The notes under the pieces: generated by a model
Told to the model about the DNA's origin: nothing
Databases searched by the model: none
Seen by the model: only the letters and a program-made list of their open reading frames with translations
Assembly (NCBI GenBank): GCA_947095585.1
Contig: OX352761.1
Location: 131,346,277 to 131,410,276, forward strand
Source: Nephrocerus scutellatus
Taxonomy: Eukaryota > Arthropoda > Insecta > Diptera > Pipunculidae
Direction of reading: 5' to 3'
Length of the DNA: 64,000 nt
Program-made: the position numbers and the translations under genes
Shown here: piece by piece, positions 11,515 through 24,362 of the stretch
Position numbering within the stretch: position 1 is the stretch's first letter
Layout of the letters: each line of letters begins with the position of its first letter

Positions 11515-11775
11515 AACATGACAACGCTCCTATAAACACCGCACGCATTGTTTAATCGTTTGTTGCCAGTGAAAATGGTCAAACTTTACCATGGCCACCA
11601 TATCGCCAGACCTTAACATTATAGAAAATGTATGGCACTGGCTTACACGAAAAGTGTACGTTGGTGGAAGTCCTTAAACTTCCCTGGAATTGATTTCGGT
11701 CGATTACGTGGCCTTATTGTACAACTCCATTAAAGATCGAGGTTATCTTGAAGAAAGGAGGTTCTACGTATTATT
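11515..11775 (+). pseudogene. Tc1-like transposase C-terminal relic
   Basis: The plus strand encodes ATISPDLNIIENVWHWLTRK at about 11,595-11,655. This matches the SPDLNPIE-W signature around the third catalytic acidic residue of Tc1-family DD34E transposases. It is followed after a frameshift by a C-terminal stretch reading LYNSIKDRGYLEE. The upstream catalytic blocks and the terminal repeats are absent. It lies directly after the CR1-like 3' tail. It is a dead fragment. Confidence 0.75.
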
Positions 11776-13495
11776 ATTAATTATATCTGAAGTACGAATT
11801 TATTATAAATTTTAATTTTTATAAAAAAATGCATGTTTTATGTTTAAATGCATGCCATTCTGGCTCATTTGGAAAAAATGTCTCTAATATACCCTTTTCT
11901 TGTTCTGAATATTTTTGAAAACTTTATTTTGTATTAACCAAAAACTACTCTAACTTTCAGCATTATTTGTTTTTTTTTCTTGACAGGGAAGAAATATTAA
12001 TTTAATATCCCAATATGATGTGCTTCTAATCTAGTATACCGCAGTATAAGTGAATGAATGCTACACCAACAACACACGGTTGAACGCGCTCTTTTCGAGA
12101 CTTGTTTTGTTTCGAGTTTCGACCTCGAAATGTCGCAAAGAATGGCGAAGGTTTTTGCTCTGCACAAAAAAAATTATACATCACAGAAGAAGAGTATTAC
12201 TTAAAAAACAAATAAACAATTGTTACATAAAATATGTTTTCCGTCTTCAATTCCATTGTACAGGGAACAATTTCTAAAACATGAGATCATCACCGTCTAT
12301 TTAAAAACGTGAACACATTAACATTTTGATTGCAAAATAATTGAACTGTATTTTCAAATTCGCCCTTTACTCTTTTACTTTAAAATCTTTTGATGCGGAG
12401 TAAGAAAATTTTACTTACGTATCGGGAATACTTTCATACAAGATACAATGTAAACAAAAGCTTTTTATTTGTAGTTTTCTTTAAAAAAAATTAACGATTT
12501 TTGGTTGCTTGGCAAAGGAAACAACATTTCACCACATAGGTAAAAACATTTCGTTTTACGTTGCATACCGATGAATTCGTAAACACATCAAATGTGTTGT
12601 TTAAAAAAAGTAGCACGAAACGGAAAAGCCAACACATCAACTTGTACATAAAATTAAAATATCATATAATAAAAGAAAAAAATATTATTAGGCATAAGAA
12701 TCAAACTTTTCATGAATTACATCAAATGTGAATCTAATTTGTGTATTTATACTCCTATCAAAATAAGATTTCAATCGGCTTGATATTCAAGTTGTTAATC
12801 GAATAGCTTTCGAATATTCAAAATCCAAAATTAGGAAAATAACAGAGATATGCGCGCACATTCACGGCCCGTTCCAAATCTGAACGAATGCCAAAAGGCC
12901 GCCTGCCAAAGTAACTATATAGCAAAATATTAATCAACAATAATAATTAAATGTATTTTTAGATTATTTCTCATTTGTACTTGCTAGCCCACTTGCCCTG
13001 AGTTCCTCTGACTGCCAGCATAAAGTGGAGCATCGAAATTCGTTGCGAATATTACATTATATTAAAAACATTTTGCCTGTCCTGTGCGTTCTCGTTCTCA
13101 GTGGATTAGAAAACACTTGTGAGTTTGTAGGTTGTTGTAGCACACTGCTGCCGCCGAGACGGACACACCGGATGTTAGCAGGTTGGCACCGATGATGCTC
13201 TTTGCGCAAAATAATAAACAAAACTCAAAACGTAACGAATCTTATGACGAATTTATAGAAAATAAACTCTTCACTGGCTTATTATAAACTGTAAATAATT
13301 TGTTTTCAGAATTTGCAAACGACAGCAAAATCAATGGATTTCTACATATCATACCTATTGATTAACTTTATAACCTTGTTGCTCAGTATAAGACAAAATA
13401 CAGAAATAATCCCAATTGTTCTAATACTTGCTCTTGTTACATAAAAACTGCTTAAAAAAACACACACGAGGAGATAAATTATCTTTATATTGAAA
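11776..13495. other. no recognisable feature
   Basis: About 1.7 kb of AT-rich sequence with no recognised gene or mobile-element signature. The longest frame (12,050-12,277) shows no motif. Confidence 0.4.
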
Positions 13496-13539
13496 TTTGT
13501 GTTTGTATGACAATTTACTAATGAATTCCAAGTCATTTA

Positions 13540-14100
13540 CCATCTGGTCTAATGGTGTTCCAGCACTGAATAATAAAGGTCTGATCTGGTACACAGAAGG
13601 ATCGAAGGTGGAATCTGGAGTGGGAGCTGGGGTATTCGGACCCAAGCTGCTTGTTTTCCAAGCTGAACTCCATGCCATTGAGGTCTGCGCTAGGATTAAC
13701 CTTAGTAAGGGTATTAGAGGCGCTACGATTTATATCTTTTCAGATAGTCAAGCAGCACTGAAACTATCGTCCAACATAATGGTCTTTAAATCAGTTAAAT
13801 GCTGTTACGATGCATTGTTATCCCTGAAAGGGTTTAACAGGGCAAAACTCGGTTGGGTCCCTGGTCACCAGGGAATTGCAGGCGACGAACATGCAGATGA
13901 TTGTCTGTGATTGTCCGGCATTGATCTGGTTAAGGAGACGTATTTTCAACAAGGCAATATGTTCGTCCCGAGATCGAAACTCTGCCACTTAGGACATACA
14001 ATCCTTCATTAGTGAGGTAGTCTGTTAGATTAGTTACACCCTACGATACAATAGATCTTTTTAGGTCGCATTATCAACCAATTGGGCTAGGGTTTTGTCT
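13540..14100 (+). pseudogene. I/LOA-type LINE, RNase H domain fragment
   Basis: The plus strand encodes a nearly complete RNase H domain in one frame. LIWYTEGSKVESGVGAGVFG carries the first acidic residue as TEGSK in place of the usual TDGSK. QAELHAIEVCA carries the conserved glutamate, IFSDSQAALK the next aspartate, and WVPGHQGIAGDEHAD the C-terminal His and Asp. The frame ends at 13,910, and the tail to about 14,100 is degenerate. No RT domain precedes it. RNase H removes the RNA strand during LINE reverse transcription. The substitution in the first motif and the isolation of the domain make it non-functional. Confidence 0.85.
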
Positions 14101-15764
14101 TTAAAAAAAAACGCCGGGTGTTCAGCTTGTTAGTTATAAAATATTATTTTTAAATACAAGACTCTGAAAACAACATGTAACATTTTAAACTCTTAAAATT
14201 TTTGAACGACAGGACTGCCTCCCTCCTTATCAAAATCTCGATCGATAGATAAAGACTCATATCGTTTTGTGGTAATCGCTAAAAAGTAAAAACTATTGGA
14301 TAGATTTTTGTGTGGAACATGGAAGATTCGGTTAAAACATTTTAACATTAATTTAAACTTAAATTTGTTTTATCCAGTTTAAAAATTGTTTTATTTGTTT
14401 TTGCTGTTTGTTAAAGTGAAACACAAATGGGATACCACCGAGCGATCGATCTGAATGATGTATGCTTGCAGCAGATGGGAACCTACACATATAAAGTATT
14501 AGGATGTTTTCTTTGGTAGTTTTAAATAAAATTCAGAGCATCAATAAAATTTCACGATTTCACATAAAATCGGAAAACCTTAAGTGCGGCGCAGACAATC
14601 AATTACGCTTATCATAATACAACGAGTTAGTCTGTTAAACCATTCTGGGTCGTTTATTGGTGTTCCATTAAAACAACTGACGCAGCTGACAAGAAAATTA
14701 CCAAAAACCGTTACACATTCCAAAGCAACGCAGTCAATTCTACCCATAAGGGCAGGTTTTGGCTTGTGGCATGAATTAAATCTCAGTCATATGATTTTTT
14801 CTTTGTGGCACCCTTTGGAGAGGGTTACTCTCTCTCACTCAGCACTTTATACACTGCGAGGGTGAATTTTTATTTATTTTATGGTCGAATGTCAAACCAC
14901 TTCCCATTAATATTCCCGTAGGGGAGGGATGCTTAAGCTAATGCTTTGTGGACTAATTCATTTGTCAAATTGGTGAGCGAAGAAACAATTTATGCAGCTG
15001 CTGTTGTGTTGCTGAAAAATGAATAGTGGGCGTCTGACGATTTTTATCATATCATTTACAAGGTCACACAAAAGAGGAAGAAAACAAAATGCAAAGGAAT
15101 GTTTTTTCAATTAAGATGTTTGTCAAATATTAAACAAAAGAAAAATACATTTAAAAACAAAGCTACGTTAAGTACTTTAGCGTTTGAATCTTTTTATTTG
15201 TTTTCTCATTATTCCACATTAATCCCGATATCCATTTACTAATATGTAAATCGAACAATGCATAAGTGTGAACGAATGCAAATGTAAATAAGTAAATGTG
15301 TTAATCGGTAATTTATTATAGAATCGATGCAATAACACGTACATAGTTGCAAATTCCGAATTCCTCATTAATCGAATGCGAATTCTGAATAAATAATTGT
15401 CACATATTTTATTCTGGTCCGACTAGTTTTAATTGTTGCTAAGTTGAGTAAACAAAAACGTTCCGTTGAATATTGTGGTGGCGTTGTATCGAGCAAATCA
15501 GCTCATATTCAGAGGATGTGTGTGACGTCCCATAATTAAGATCAGGCAGCAGATTTTATTTACAAACCCAACCAGAAAAGCTGTAATGCGATAATAATAG
15601 CATGCAAATTTGCCGTGTACTTTCTTTAAATTCTATCTATAAAACTATTCAGGTGCAGGATTATAGAAATATAAATTAATTATAAAAAAAACCGAAATGT
15701 TCAACTTTATAACCATTTTTGGTCACAAAGTAGAACTTGTTGTACATTATTAATATTATAACTT
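14101..15764. other. no recognisable feature
   Basis: AT-rich unique sequence with scattered short frames and no recognised element. Confidence 0.4.
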
Positions 15765-15767
15765 CTA

Positions 15768-15846
15768 GTAGGTTAAGGTGGATGTCAGTGAAACCGACAC
15801 AATAAGACCAGTAATGGTCCATTGTGATTCTGCTTCTAGTAATTCC
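15768..15846 (-). repeat. LINE 3' end scrap (shared with 51,780)
   Basis: The plus-strand text TAGGTTAAGGTGGATGTCAG, then GTGAAACCGACA and GACCAGTAATGGTCCATTG, recurs at 51,786-51,840, where it lies just 3' of a minus-strand I-type LINE. It is therefore best read as a stranded 3' end of that LINE family, in minus orientation. Confidence 0.6.
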
Positions 15847-15849
15847 ATG

Positions 15850-18774
15850 AAAAAGTTTAAGAAAATTATTGTGATGATGATGTGTATAAGCTGTATACGT
15901 GCTTGGATTAAAAAATAGCGGAATTGTTGAATTTGGTGGGTTATATACGCGTAAGCCAAAATTGTTGTTGTGTTGTTGTAGGGTCATCTATTTCATGGTT
16001 TCAAAACCGAGTTTTCCCAGATATGTCAAAAATATCTGTCATTGCAATTGTAAATTTATTTATTTTATACCAGTAATGACAGATGGTATCCAAGCGGAGC
16101 TGATTAAAACAGGAGGATTTCTCTGGTTTTAACATCAAAGTGACTAATAAGTTCTTACAGTCAATATAGTAACTGGAGAGCGGGTAAGCCCCGTTTTCGT
16201 GAAGAAACAACTCTCCAAAAACAACAGGCAAAGGGAAACAATTGCTTTCCCATCGCGTTCTGTTCTCCTTTTCTTCTTCAAATAACATTAACATAACATT
16301 TAGCTTATCGTTTACGTCAGCTGCTCAGTCAAGAGAGAGATTAATGTGAATTTACTATCTGCCAATCAGCTCTGAAGCTTATCTCGGACAACTGCGCTTA
16401 AAGCGAATTTGTTTGAGAGGCGAATTAAACAAATACCCCGAAGATGTAAAACGGAAGCCCGACTGAAAATTGCACAGCTTTCCATCATCAAGTATACCCA
16501 GTTACATAGACGGATATACACAAATCACTGGTAAATGCGGTGCGAAATTAGGTCAACGCGCCCCATCATCATCAGCATCATCCACACACTTACGGTCGCA
16601 AATGTGTTCTGGGTCGGGGCATTAACCGAACGTATTCATCCATTCATCCATTCGGTGCGATGTTGCCATACTATATAGATACCTATTCCAAGAGGGCAGC
16701 AACAGTAATTGTTTAATTCAATTGCCTTTAAGCTCGGTTATGCAAGATGCATCGCACTCAAGCGTGGCTGCGTGGCGCACTCGTTAATGACTTGATCTGT
16801 GCATATCATTAGACGCCTTACATGTGGTCGAGCGGATCACCGATAAGAGATCAACGATCGCAGATAATAATCGATCTGTATTCTGCGATACTCCACCATT
16901 GAACTTTACGTGCCGCAGAGTTGGTGCCTTCCCATATATCCGCCTGCTTCTTTACTTTGTGTAGAGAGGAAAAAACTGCAGCAATGCGACACAGAGTGAA
17001 ACGATCAGCAATTGACGACGATCACCGATCAGACGCGTCTAATTCACACTTTCACGGAGAAAGAAAGGTGCAATATAAACAGCGCCTATGTGAAATATTG
17101 CTTCAATCAATTGGATCGTTCGTGGCATCAGTGGTGGCGTTCAGCGACAGAGCAGCGCGATCGATCGATTACGGCCATTACTCCTTGTTGTTGTTTTTGC
17201 TGAAGGTGCGAGCTGACGTACTGTTCTGTTAAACAAAACAAAAACCGAAAACGTAAAAAAAGTGTTGGAAAAAGAGAAAATGCGATCCGTCTATCTTTCA
17301 CCCAATGTTCACAAAGTTATCGAAAGCTCATCCGTACACGAGAAACGAGTATGTATGAACACGAACCACTGTTCCGATTAGTAGAGGACGGAAAATTAAG
17401 ATGAACGCCGATCGAGCAGATCAGCAGAGCAAGTGTCGAGTTAATTTTACCTTGGCAGATGGTTGTTGTTGTTGTTGTTGTTGATGGTGGCAATTGAATT
17501 GCGAAAATTCATTTGTTGGAAAAAATGAAAATCAATAGTCGTGCCGTAATAACAACGGGCCATTTACATACCTGCAATAGATAACAGTGAAATACATTAA
17601 ATTAGTACTGGAACGTGTTGGTGTTGCAAAATTAGTGTACATTTTTGAAGCGCAAGTGGTTAGAAGCAATCCTTGATAATAATTTAGTTTTAATTTCGAT
17701 AATAGACCGACAAATGTTCTCAAATTTAACAAAAGCTTTTTTATTGTTTTGGAACGCGATAATCATTGTTTTTAGCTCTGCAACCGTCGTCCGGTCGTGG
17801 CCTCTTGACAGTATAATGTTATTTATTTTTCACACGACCATAGACAAAAGTGACTGTTTCCTACGCTAGAACCTATCCTCGAAAGAGGGCAATTTCCCCA
17901 CTAGTGTGTTAACATAGAAACAACTATTGTTATTTACAGACAGACTCAGCTAACACACACATTCCCACAGTAGTTTTGCATTGCGCACGAGCAGTTTAAC
18001 AGAAAAATTGTTTTGGTCGTGTGAAATTTAGCGTATGCATTTCTCGCTGAAAAGTGCTTATCGTGCGAGTTAGAAGCTTGAAGCACGAGCCCATAGCCGA
18101 GTTCGCCAATCTAACAATCCTCTTTCCTGGCTCTTTATGTAATAAACTATTATAATCAAGGTAAGTAGCCTCGCTCCAACATTAATTACACAGAGAATAA
18201 CTAACTTTTTTTCAACTTTTAGAAAAATAAGTTCTTAGCATTAACACTCGATACTGCTTTGCTTAAAATCTTAGTGGTGCATTCTGGACGTACTATTTTG
18301 GGTCATATTTTCAAGCAATGCTGGTCCAATCCTGCCCCTGCCCCTGTTGCCCCTGTCACTCGTCACGCAAGCACGCACGCAAGCACAGAACGTAAGTTCA
18401 GTTCTTATATGCTGCCTGAGCATAGACAAAGACACAACCGACTAAGGAAACAAGGAGAAACTATCGTTTACAATACCGACTTAGTAAACTAAGGACGATA
18501 TGCGGTTTACCGACGTATGCTCAGGATCTACAACAGAAGAGCCTCAACAATTCAACAGGACCAAATCGTTCTTAAAACGATCGCGAAAGAATAAAGGCCA
18601 CTTCGATGGCTGAATGGCAAACTCGCTGGGGCAATACTTTGAAGGAAGATGGACACACAAGTTGATCCCCACTATCGAAGCCTATAGATAAACCGAATTC
18701 ATGGCGATTGCAATTACCACCTCTTACATGGCGGCTATCGTAAAAACCTACATAGATTTTTTTAATTTTACTCA
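15850..18774. other. unique sequence; weak host promoter or exon candidate
   Basis: No mobile element was recognised. The part 16,500-18,166 is less AT-rich, has GATC/CGATCGATCG-rich patches (17,155-17,175) and a GTT microsatellite (17,462-17,484). It contains a near-consensus splice donor, AAG/GTAAGT, with the cut at 18,160/18,161. This would fit a 5' untranslated exon on the plus strand, but no protein-coding exon follows in the window that I recognise, so no gene is called. Confidence 0.3.
17462..17484 (+). repeat. GTT microsatellite
   Basis: A clean run of about seven GTT triplets. Confidence 0.9.
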
Positions 18775-19400
18775 CTCGTAAAGGGGTTTGCACCCTTATA
18801 ATGCTAGGCGTTAAGGTTTAGGGAGAGAAAAGGAGAAGATGTCTGTGAGCCTGCGTATTCTGGTGATGAAACAGAACTTGGCAAAGCATTCCAGATACGT
18901 GTGGAATGGCTGAAAAACGAATCTCTGAACTTAAGTGTACGTCCGAAGATGGACTTGATGGTATTATAAAGCGTCACGAGTATTGCGGTTGAATTCATGA
19001 AGAAGTGGCATGCAACTGGCTATTTCTCTTGAAAATCGCTAGTGATAGTATCGGTAAAACAAGCAGGAAACGTTCATGCGGTGTTCAAGCGAATCTATTG
19101 ACTTGTAATATTTTCGTCAGCGATATATAAGTTTTATCGCTCTGTTCTTAAATCTATCTAGTAGATGCATGGTATATTTGGGTGCACCTTACCAGTATGA
19201 GAATTGTACTCAAGTTTTGTTGCGCCTTCTAGATTGTAGCCGGATCAGAGGGAGTGAAATATTTCTTGGATCGTGTGAAAAAACCTAAACATTTCGCAGA
19301 ATTTTTGGCGTTGGCGAATATTTGATCGTTCTAACGAAGCTTGTCGTAGACACTCATACCGTTTATCAGTTTCCTCGATGCAAGTGCGTGAGAGTTTACG
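18775..19400 (-). pseudogene. CR1-like LINE, C-terminal tail and 3' end
   Basis: On the minus strand the fragment carries the family's post-RT region (around 19,385-19,250), then the C-terminal tail RDSFFSHSTRIWNALPSSV at 18,930-18,870, followed by a stop near 18,804. The 3' end reads GGGTGCAAACCCCTTTACGA before an A-rich tail at ~18,765. The coding region is broken by frameshifts. The RT core is missing. The tail motif F-x-R-T-x-x-x-W-N-x-L-P typical of CR1-like LINEs is modified here to HSTRIWNALP. Confidence 0.8.
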
Positions 19401-22400
19401 GTGACATCGAGTGGAGAGAGTGGTTAAAGTGTGTAATGTAGGTTTCGTACGTATGCGTATTCGTGGCATCGCTCGCACCGTTGTGATTCTAAAACTGTAA
19501 TGAACTGTCATCAGTGTACTAATTCAGCGACTCTCAATCTTTTAACAGAAACATAAAAAATAATGGCAGCAATTCTGTTATGTGATTCCCAAACATTTCT
19601 TTCAGTGATTCTCAAACATTTAAAGAAAAATTAAGAAATATTTTCGTTGTAAAAAAATTACGCAAATTACTCCCCCCAACTCATAATGAAGAGTTTACTC
19701 ATAGCCTTTACATTTTAATAGCACTTTGTGATATGGTATTGAAATCTGTAGCCTTCAATCTCATGGAGTTTTTGGCCAGATGTGTTTTTATAGCCAATCA
19801 GGCGGACGCGACGAAATCCACATCCACCGATTTAAAGTCAAGCATGCCTTTAAATGCGGAACAAAAAACTCGTCAATAACCAAACAATCAGATGACACTT
19901 ACGGCGGTACAGTCTTTCACTTGTGGTTATTGGTGCGACAGTGCCACTTTAGTTTCAATTTCAGTTTTAGTGAAAAGTAATTTAAAACTTTCAGTGTGTG
20001 TTGTGCGTGTTAATGTACATATGCATGACTGCTGCGAAAGTGCTAATGCGTTATCTGCTTTCGGCCACATAGCGAGTGACGTATGACATCGCCGACGGTC
20101 GGCCGCACATCAAATTCGAAACTAACGCTCTGGCGTGCAGCGCAAGAGTTGAAGGAAACCTGAAAAATCAATTACCTGTAGCTAATACTCGAGCGGAATT
20201 CGAATGCACGATAAATTGGAATTCCTGTACAAATGGCACAGCTAGATGCTAAACTCTATTACCAAACAAGTTCTAATGCGTCGCGGCGTTGTCATTATCG
20301 TGTGCACCTGGCGCGTGGGAATTACAGAAATATTTCAATAACATTTTTGGAGTTCTTCCTCTTCGCCGTGTATCGTGTATATGTTACAAAGGAGTTTATC
20401 TAGTAAATGGCTTATTACTATATTTGATGGCTGAAGTAAGACAGAATCGCTAGAGAACCGCCGACTAACGCCTCCATTCAAATCGGCCGGATATCGCATT
20501 TCAATTTTCTCGAACAGGTAACACGCATACACATGAGGCGCTGGACGAGGCTTATGATGACTGGCGACCAAGCGACGTTTGGTGGAAGGCTTTCAGGTTT
20601 TGTTAGCGATTTCTGCACATGCATTATAGAAACACACAGCCACCAAGTAAATGAATGAAAATAATTTTAAACAAATTTTTTCTTTTTTTCTTTTTGCTCT
20701 TGAGTCTGTTCCATTTAAGAGTGTCATTTCGCGTAAAAAGTTGCTCTTCCCACACAGTACGCGGTTCCTAACAAGGCAAGCGAGCGTCTAATAGAAGAAA
20801 AAAACAGGCAGAGTTTGCGTAGGAAATCGAGTGCGAGGGCTGCTGCGCCAAAAACAAGTTCGTCGTTGCTCTAAAGTTGCAATGATCTGTCGTCAATTGA
20901 TAGCGAATTTAGCTAGAATTTAATAATTAGTCGCAATTAATAGCAATCATCACAAACGAGCAATTGTTGCACTGATGTGTTTCTCTCAACCCCTCGAAAC
21001 TAGAAAATGCCTTCGTAAAACTTGTCCCGATTTGACACACTCCCAGCACTCTTGACGACACAAGCATCCGCCCCCATCAGTTAATCAGCTAATAAGCTTA
21101 AACAAACCGCACCAACAAACCATAATCTGTTAAGACATTCCAAGCGACTCCAACCAAACCAACCACCCAAACAACAACATAGCTTTTCCACATGAACAAT
21201 AAGCAATTACCATCATCAGCACCACCACCACCGCCACATGTACCGAAGCGAACCAATTACTTTTACCACACCACACTTTTACCAATAACAACAACACCAA
21301 CAACAATAACAACTGATGCACACTGATGGTCTGGCTAGACAAGAAGTCTGTTGCAAACATGACAGGCAACACAATTGACCCTAGTTGGTTGGCCTGGCCA
21401 CCCACACTCATCAATCGGCCGCCACAGCTATACCGACATATCTATTGGAAACCTTAAATGCTATTTCCTTACTTATGCTAACTTTCGATTGCTAGAAATG
21501 GGTAAGGCAAAAACTTGTAATTGTGTGACATGTAGTGGGATTGTTCATTGATAACTTATTGTTGTCGAGTACACCGAAATGTGACTTGTTTTTGTTCGCA
21601 TTGCACGTAGGATGCGGTAATGTGACTATGAGGGAGTACTAAGTACTAGTAGCGGTCGGTGGTTGTGGCTAGAATGAGAGGCAGGAACTTCTCTTTTTCT
21701 AGTGATAAACGTCGCCGTTCCAAAATGATAATTTGCAAATGTAGGCCGCTTGACTATAATAATTATTGAGTGACAACGGCATGGCTTTAAGCAGATTTCT
21801 ATGCCTAATTTAAAAGCGCCAGATAGCACACCGCACCGGGTGTTCACGCAAAACAAAACCTCGAATTCTCAAATTAGCAAACCCCATTAATACTTAAAGA
21901 AAATTTGTCCCACTTGATATTTTTAAGCATATGACAGAGGGTGGCATCAAACTCTTTTGTCGAAAATGCTTGCGTATATGGAATCGATGAAACTCACTTC
22001 ATAATTCTAGATTAGAAATAATCTTTCAAGTTCAATTCAAGGTTTTAAGTCTTAAATACATATCATTAAGGCTGGTGTTCACCAAAGTTCTGTTCTGTCC
22101 TCGATTCTCTTTCTAATTAACATCATCAATTCCAACGCTCATTCACTCTATAGACAGGGCCAATCTGATTGCTTTACATTACGCAACTAGCTCAAGGCTA
22201 CCTGATAGCATGTTGTCGCGCCTCCTGTACTTCCAAAAGTCGAAACTTCTACGGGACAGATCTGGCCAAACAATTCTTGAATTCCGACAGTCTTGAGATT
22301 AAACGTTCTGGAAACTTCTCTGCAGGTAAAGTCATTGTTTTTCGGGCATGTGCGAAATGTGGCTCCGTCCTGGTGAAACAACAGGTGATCGAGTTCGTTA

Positions 22401-22910
22401 TCTTCCAATAGGTGCAAAAAAAACCAATATTTCAATATCTGCTGGCCTCATTTTCGACAAAAAATTGCCCTCTGCCGTTTGCATCCGTCTTTCATGAATC
22501 TTATGGGTATTCTGGGGCTTGGAGACAATTTTGCTTATTTAAAACTATTATTTATCTTGACTTGACCCCTGTTGTCTGTTTATTTCGACTTCTTTGAGGT
22601 CCTTTTTAACCAACTTTTGTAAGACCCAAAGAGCTGAGCAAATCAGTCTCATGGACGATTTCTAATATCCCGCGTGTGACACGTGTATCGAGTCTCATTT
22701 GGCGGGTGTAAAAGTCGATATAATTTTCAGCCTATTTTACATCTATAAATAAAATAGTTGTTCCTACCTTTAAAAAAATCTTTCACATGGTACAGAAGAG
22801 GACTTCATATCTTCCCACTCTTCTAGTAGATTTGATTTTAAATTAGAAACAGGGAAAGACAAAAAATAGAAACCGGTTCAGTTTTAGTGTTTGTCTTCGT
22901 ACGTCTTCTG
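19401..22910. other. no recognisable feature
   Basis: About 3.5 kb of unique sequence. Low-complexity ACC/CAA-rich sequence at 21,090-21,320 creates a hydrophobic leucine/valine-rich minus-strand frame (21,130-21,414) that I treat as an artefact. No domain or element was recognised. Confidence 0.4.
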
Positions 22911-22911
22911 A

Positions 22912-23945
22912 TTTTTTTCTATAATGTACACACGCTCAAGGGATTTGCACCCTTAGCGAGAGGAAAAGATGAGATGTCTATGCACGCGTGTCTTAAATGA
23001 CTGCAGATCATAGAAATGCGGAAACACAGAATCGAGCAATTCATTCCACATAGCAATAGTGCGGCTAAAGAAAGAACCTGTGAATTAGTTAGTACGTCCG
23101 AAGATAGGCCTAATGCTAGACTCGTGAGTTCGAGTTGAGGCACGGGTATTACGGATGGGTTCGATAATGGGCGGGATGCATCTGGATATTTCTTTTGAAC
23201 ACCGCTTGTGACAAGCAGGAAACATTCCTACAATGTACAAGCGATTCGATTATTTTCGCGATATTTACGTCACCAATAAGTTCTATCGCGCGGTTCTAAA
23301 TTCTGTCTAGTAGATGCAATGTGGTCTTTGGGGCTCCTGCCCAGACAAAACAGTGGTATTCAAGTTTAAAGCGAATATATGCCTTATAAATAGTAGCCAG
23401 ATCTGAAGGAGTGAAGTACATCTTGCACCGCTTTAGGAAACCTAAACATTTCGCAGCATTCTTGGCAATGGCAAATATGTGGACGTTCCAACGAAGCTTG
23501 TTGTTGACGCACATACCAAGAATTGCGAATTTTTCAGTTTCTTCGATGCAAGATCCATTCATGAACTCTATCATGTAGTCCCCACCTTGCTGTAAAGGTC
23601 AAAATTTAACGTGCTTAACATACCTTGTTGTTCAAGTTCCACTTGCGATGAAGAGGGGAATGCAGAAAGCTTGAAATAATATGAAAAGCTAAGAGTACTG
23701 TAGATTGGATTAGAAGTGGCGTATAGGAGATGATTAATGAAAATCAGAACGAGTGTCAGAGACAAAACAGAGTCTTGGGGAACACCGGCGTTTATGCGAT
23801 GTACATTGGATTTGAATCCGTCCAATACGACCTGAATTGAACGGTCAGAAGGGTAGTTACTAGTCCAATCGAGCAGGATGATGATTAATGACAAGTTCCT
23901 TGTAATGTTTTCAGAAATCTTAATCTCCTTGTGTTTCATTAACTT
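22912..23945 (-). pseudogene. CR1-like LINE, RT to 3' end, defective
   Basis: The minus strand encodes, in order from 23,939: a partial RT palm (SDRSIQVVLDGFKS, then VHRINAGVPQDSVLSLT), a post-RT thumb (GSCIEETEKFAILGMCVNNK, KNAAKCLGFLKRCKMYFTPS, DLATIYKAYI), a frameshifted C-terminal tail and the family 3' terminus (CCCTTGAGCGTGTGTACATT) at 22,914-22,945. Two changes inactivate it. The conserved VPQGS box reads VPQDS, and the segment carrying the FADD catalytic pair has been deleted (SNPIY runs straight into STLSFSYY). Confidence 0.85.
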
Positions 23946-24039
23946 CTGAATCGCTGCTCGAAATAGCCAAATCTTGATTGATTACCTCCTTCAGTCTCTG
24001 AATCGCTCTGCGATAGGAATTGGGGTCTTGAAAGTGGAT

Positions 24040-24362
24040 ATTTTTAAGTTCTCTATATTAACCTCGCGTGCCCGTGGCTGGCTGGCGGGCTGACACACCA
24101 AATCTTGTGATCAATTGTTAACCCACTTCCTAAAGCTAGATTTTATTGAAGCTTTTTGTAAAATTTTTAAAGTGGCCCCAGGGCCGAGAAGCTTCCATAT
24201 AAATTTTAAAAAATTATCCCGATTTTCTTTAAATTTTATACACATGTGTATCTCAAAAGGAAACACTTTTTTTGGTGTACTTTTTTTGTTAAAATGTTAC
24301 TCGATTTTATTCTTTTAGAGAATTTGCACGAAAATTTTTAATTTTTATTCATTGTTTTTTTA
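24040..24362 (+). mobile_element. Helentron-like non-autonomous repeat (copy 2)
   Basis: The head TTTTTAAGTTCTCTATATTA (24,040-24,060) is followed by CGCGTGCCCGTGGCTGGCTG. One shortened internal unit follows, with CCCGATTTTCTTTAAATTTT and the palindrome ACACATGTGT at 24,240. The tail holds TTTTAGAGAATTTGCACGAA at 24,313-24,332. The tail's TAGAGAATTT is the inverted counterpart of the head's AAATTCTCTA. No coding capacity. Confidence 0.65.

Noticed and set aside
21130..21414. Hydrophobic 94-codon frame resembling a membrane protein
   Set aside because: Reverse of a CAA/ACC-rich low-complexity stretch; the Leu/Val run follows from base composition.
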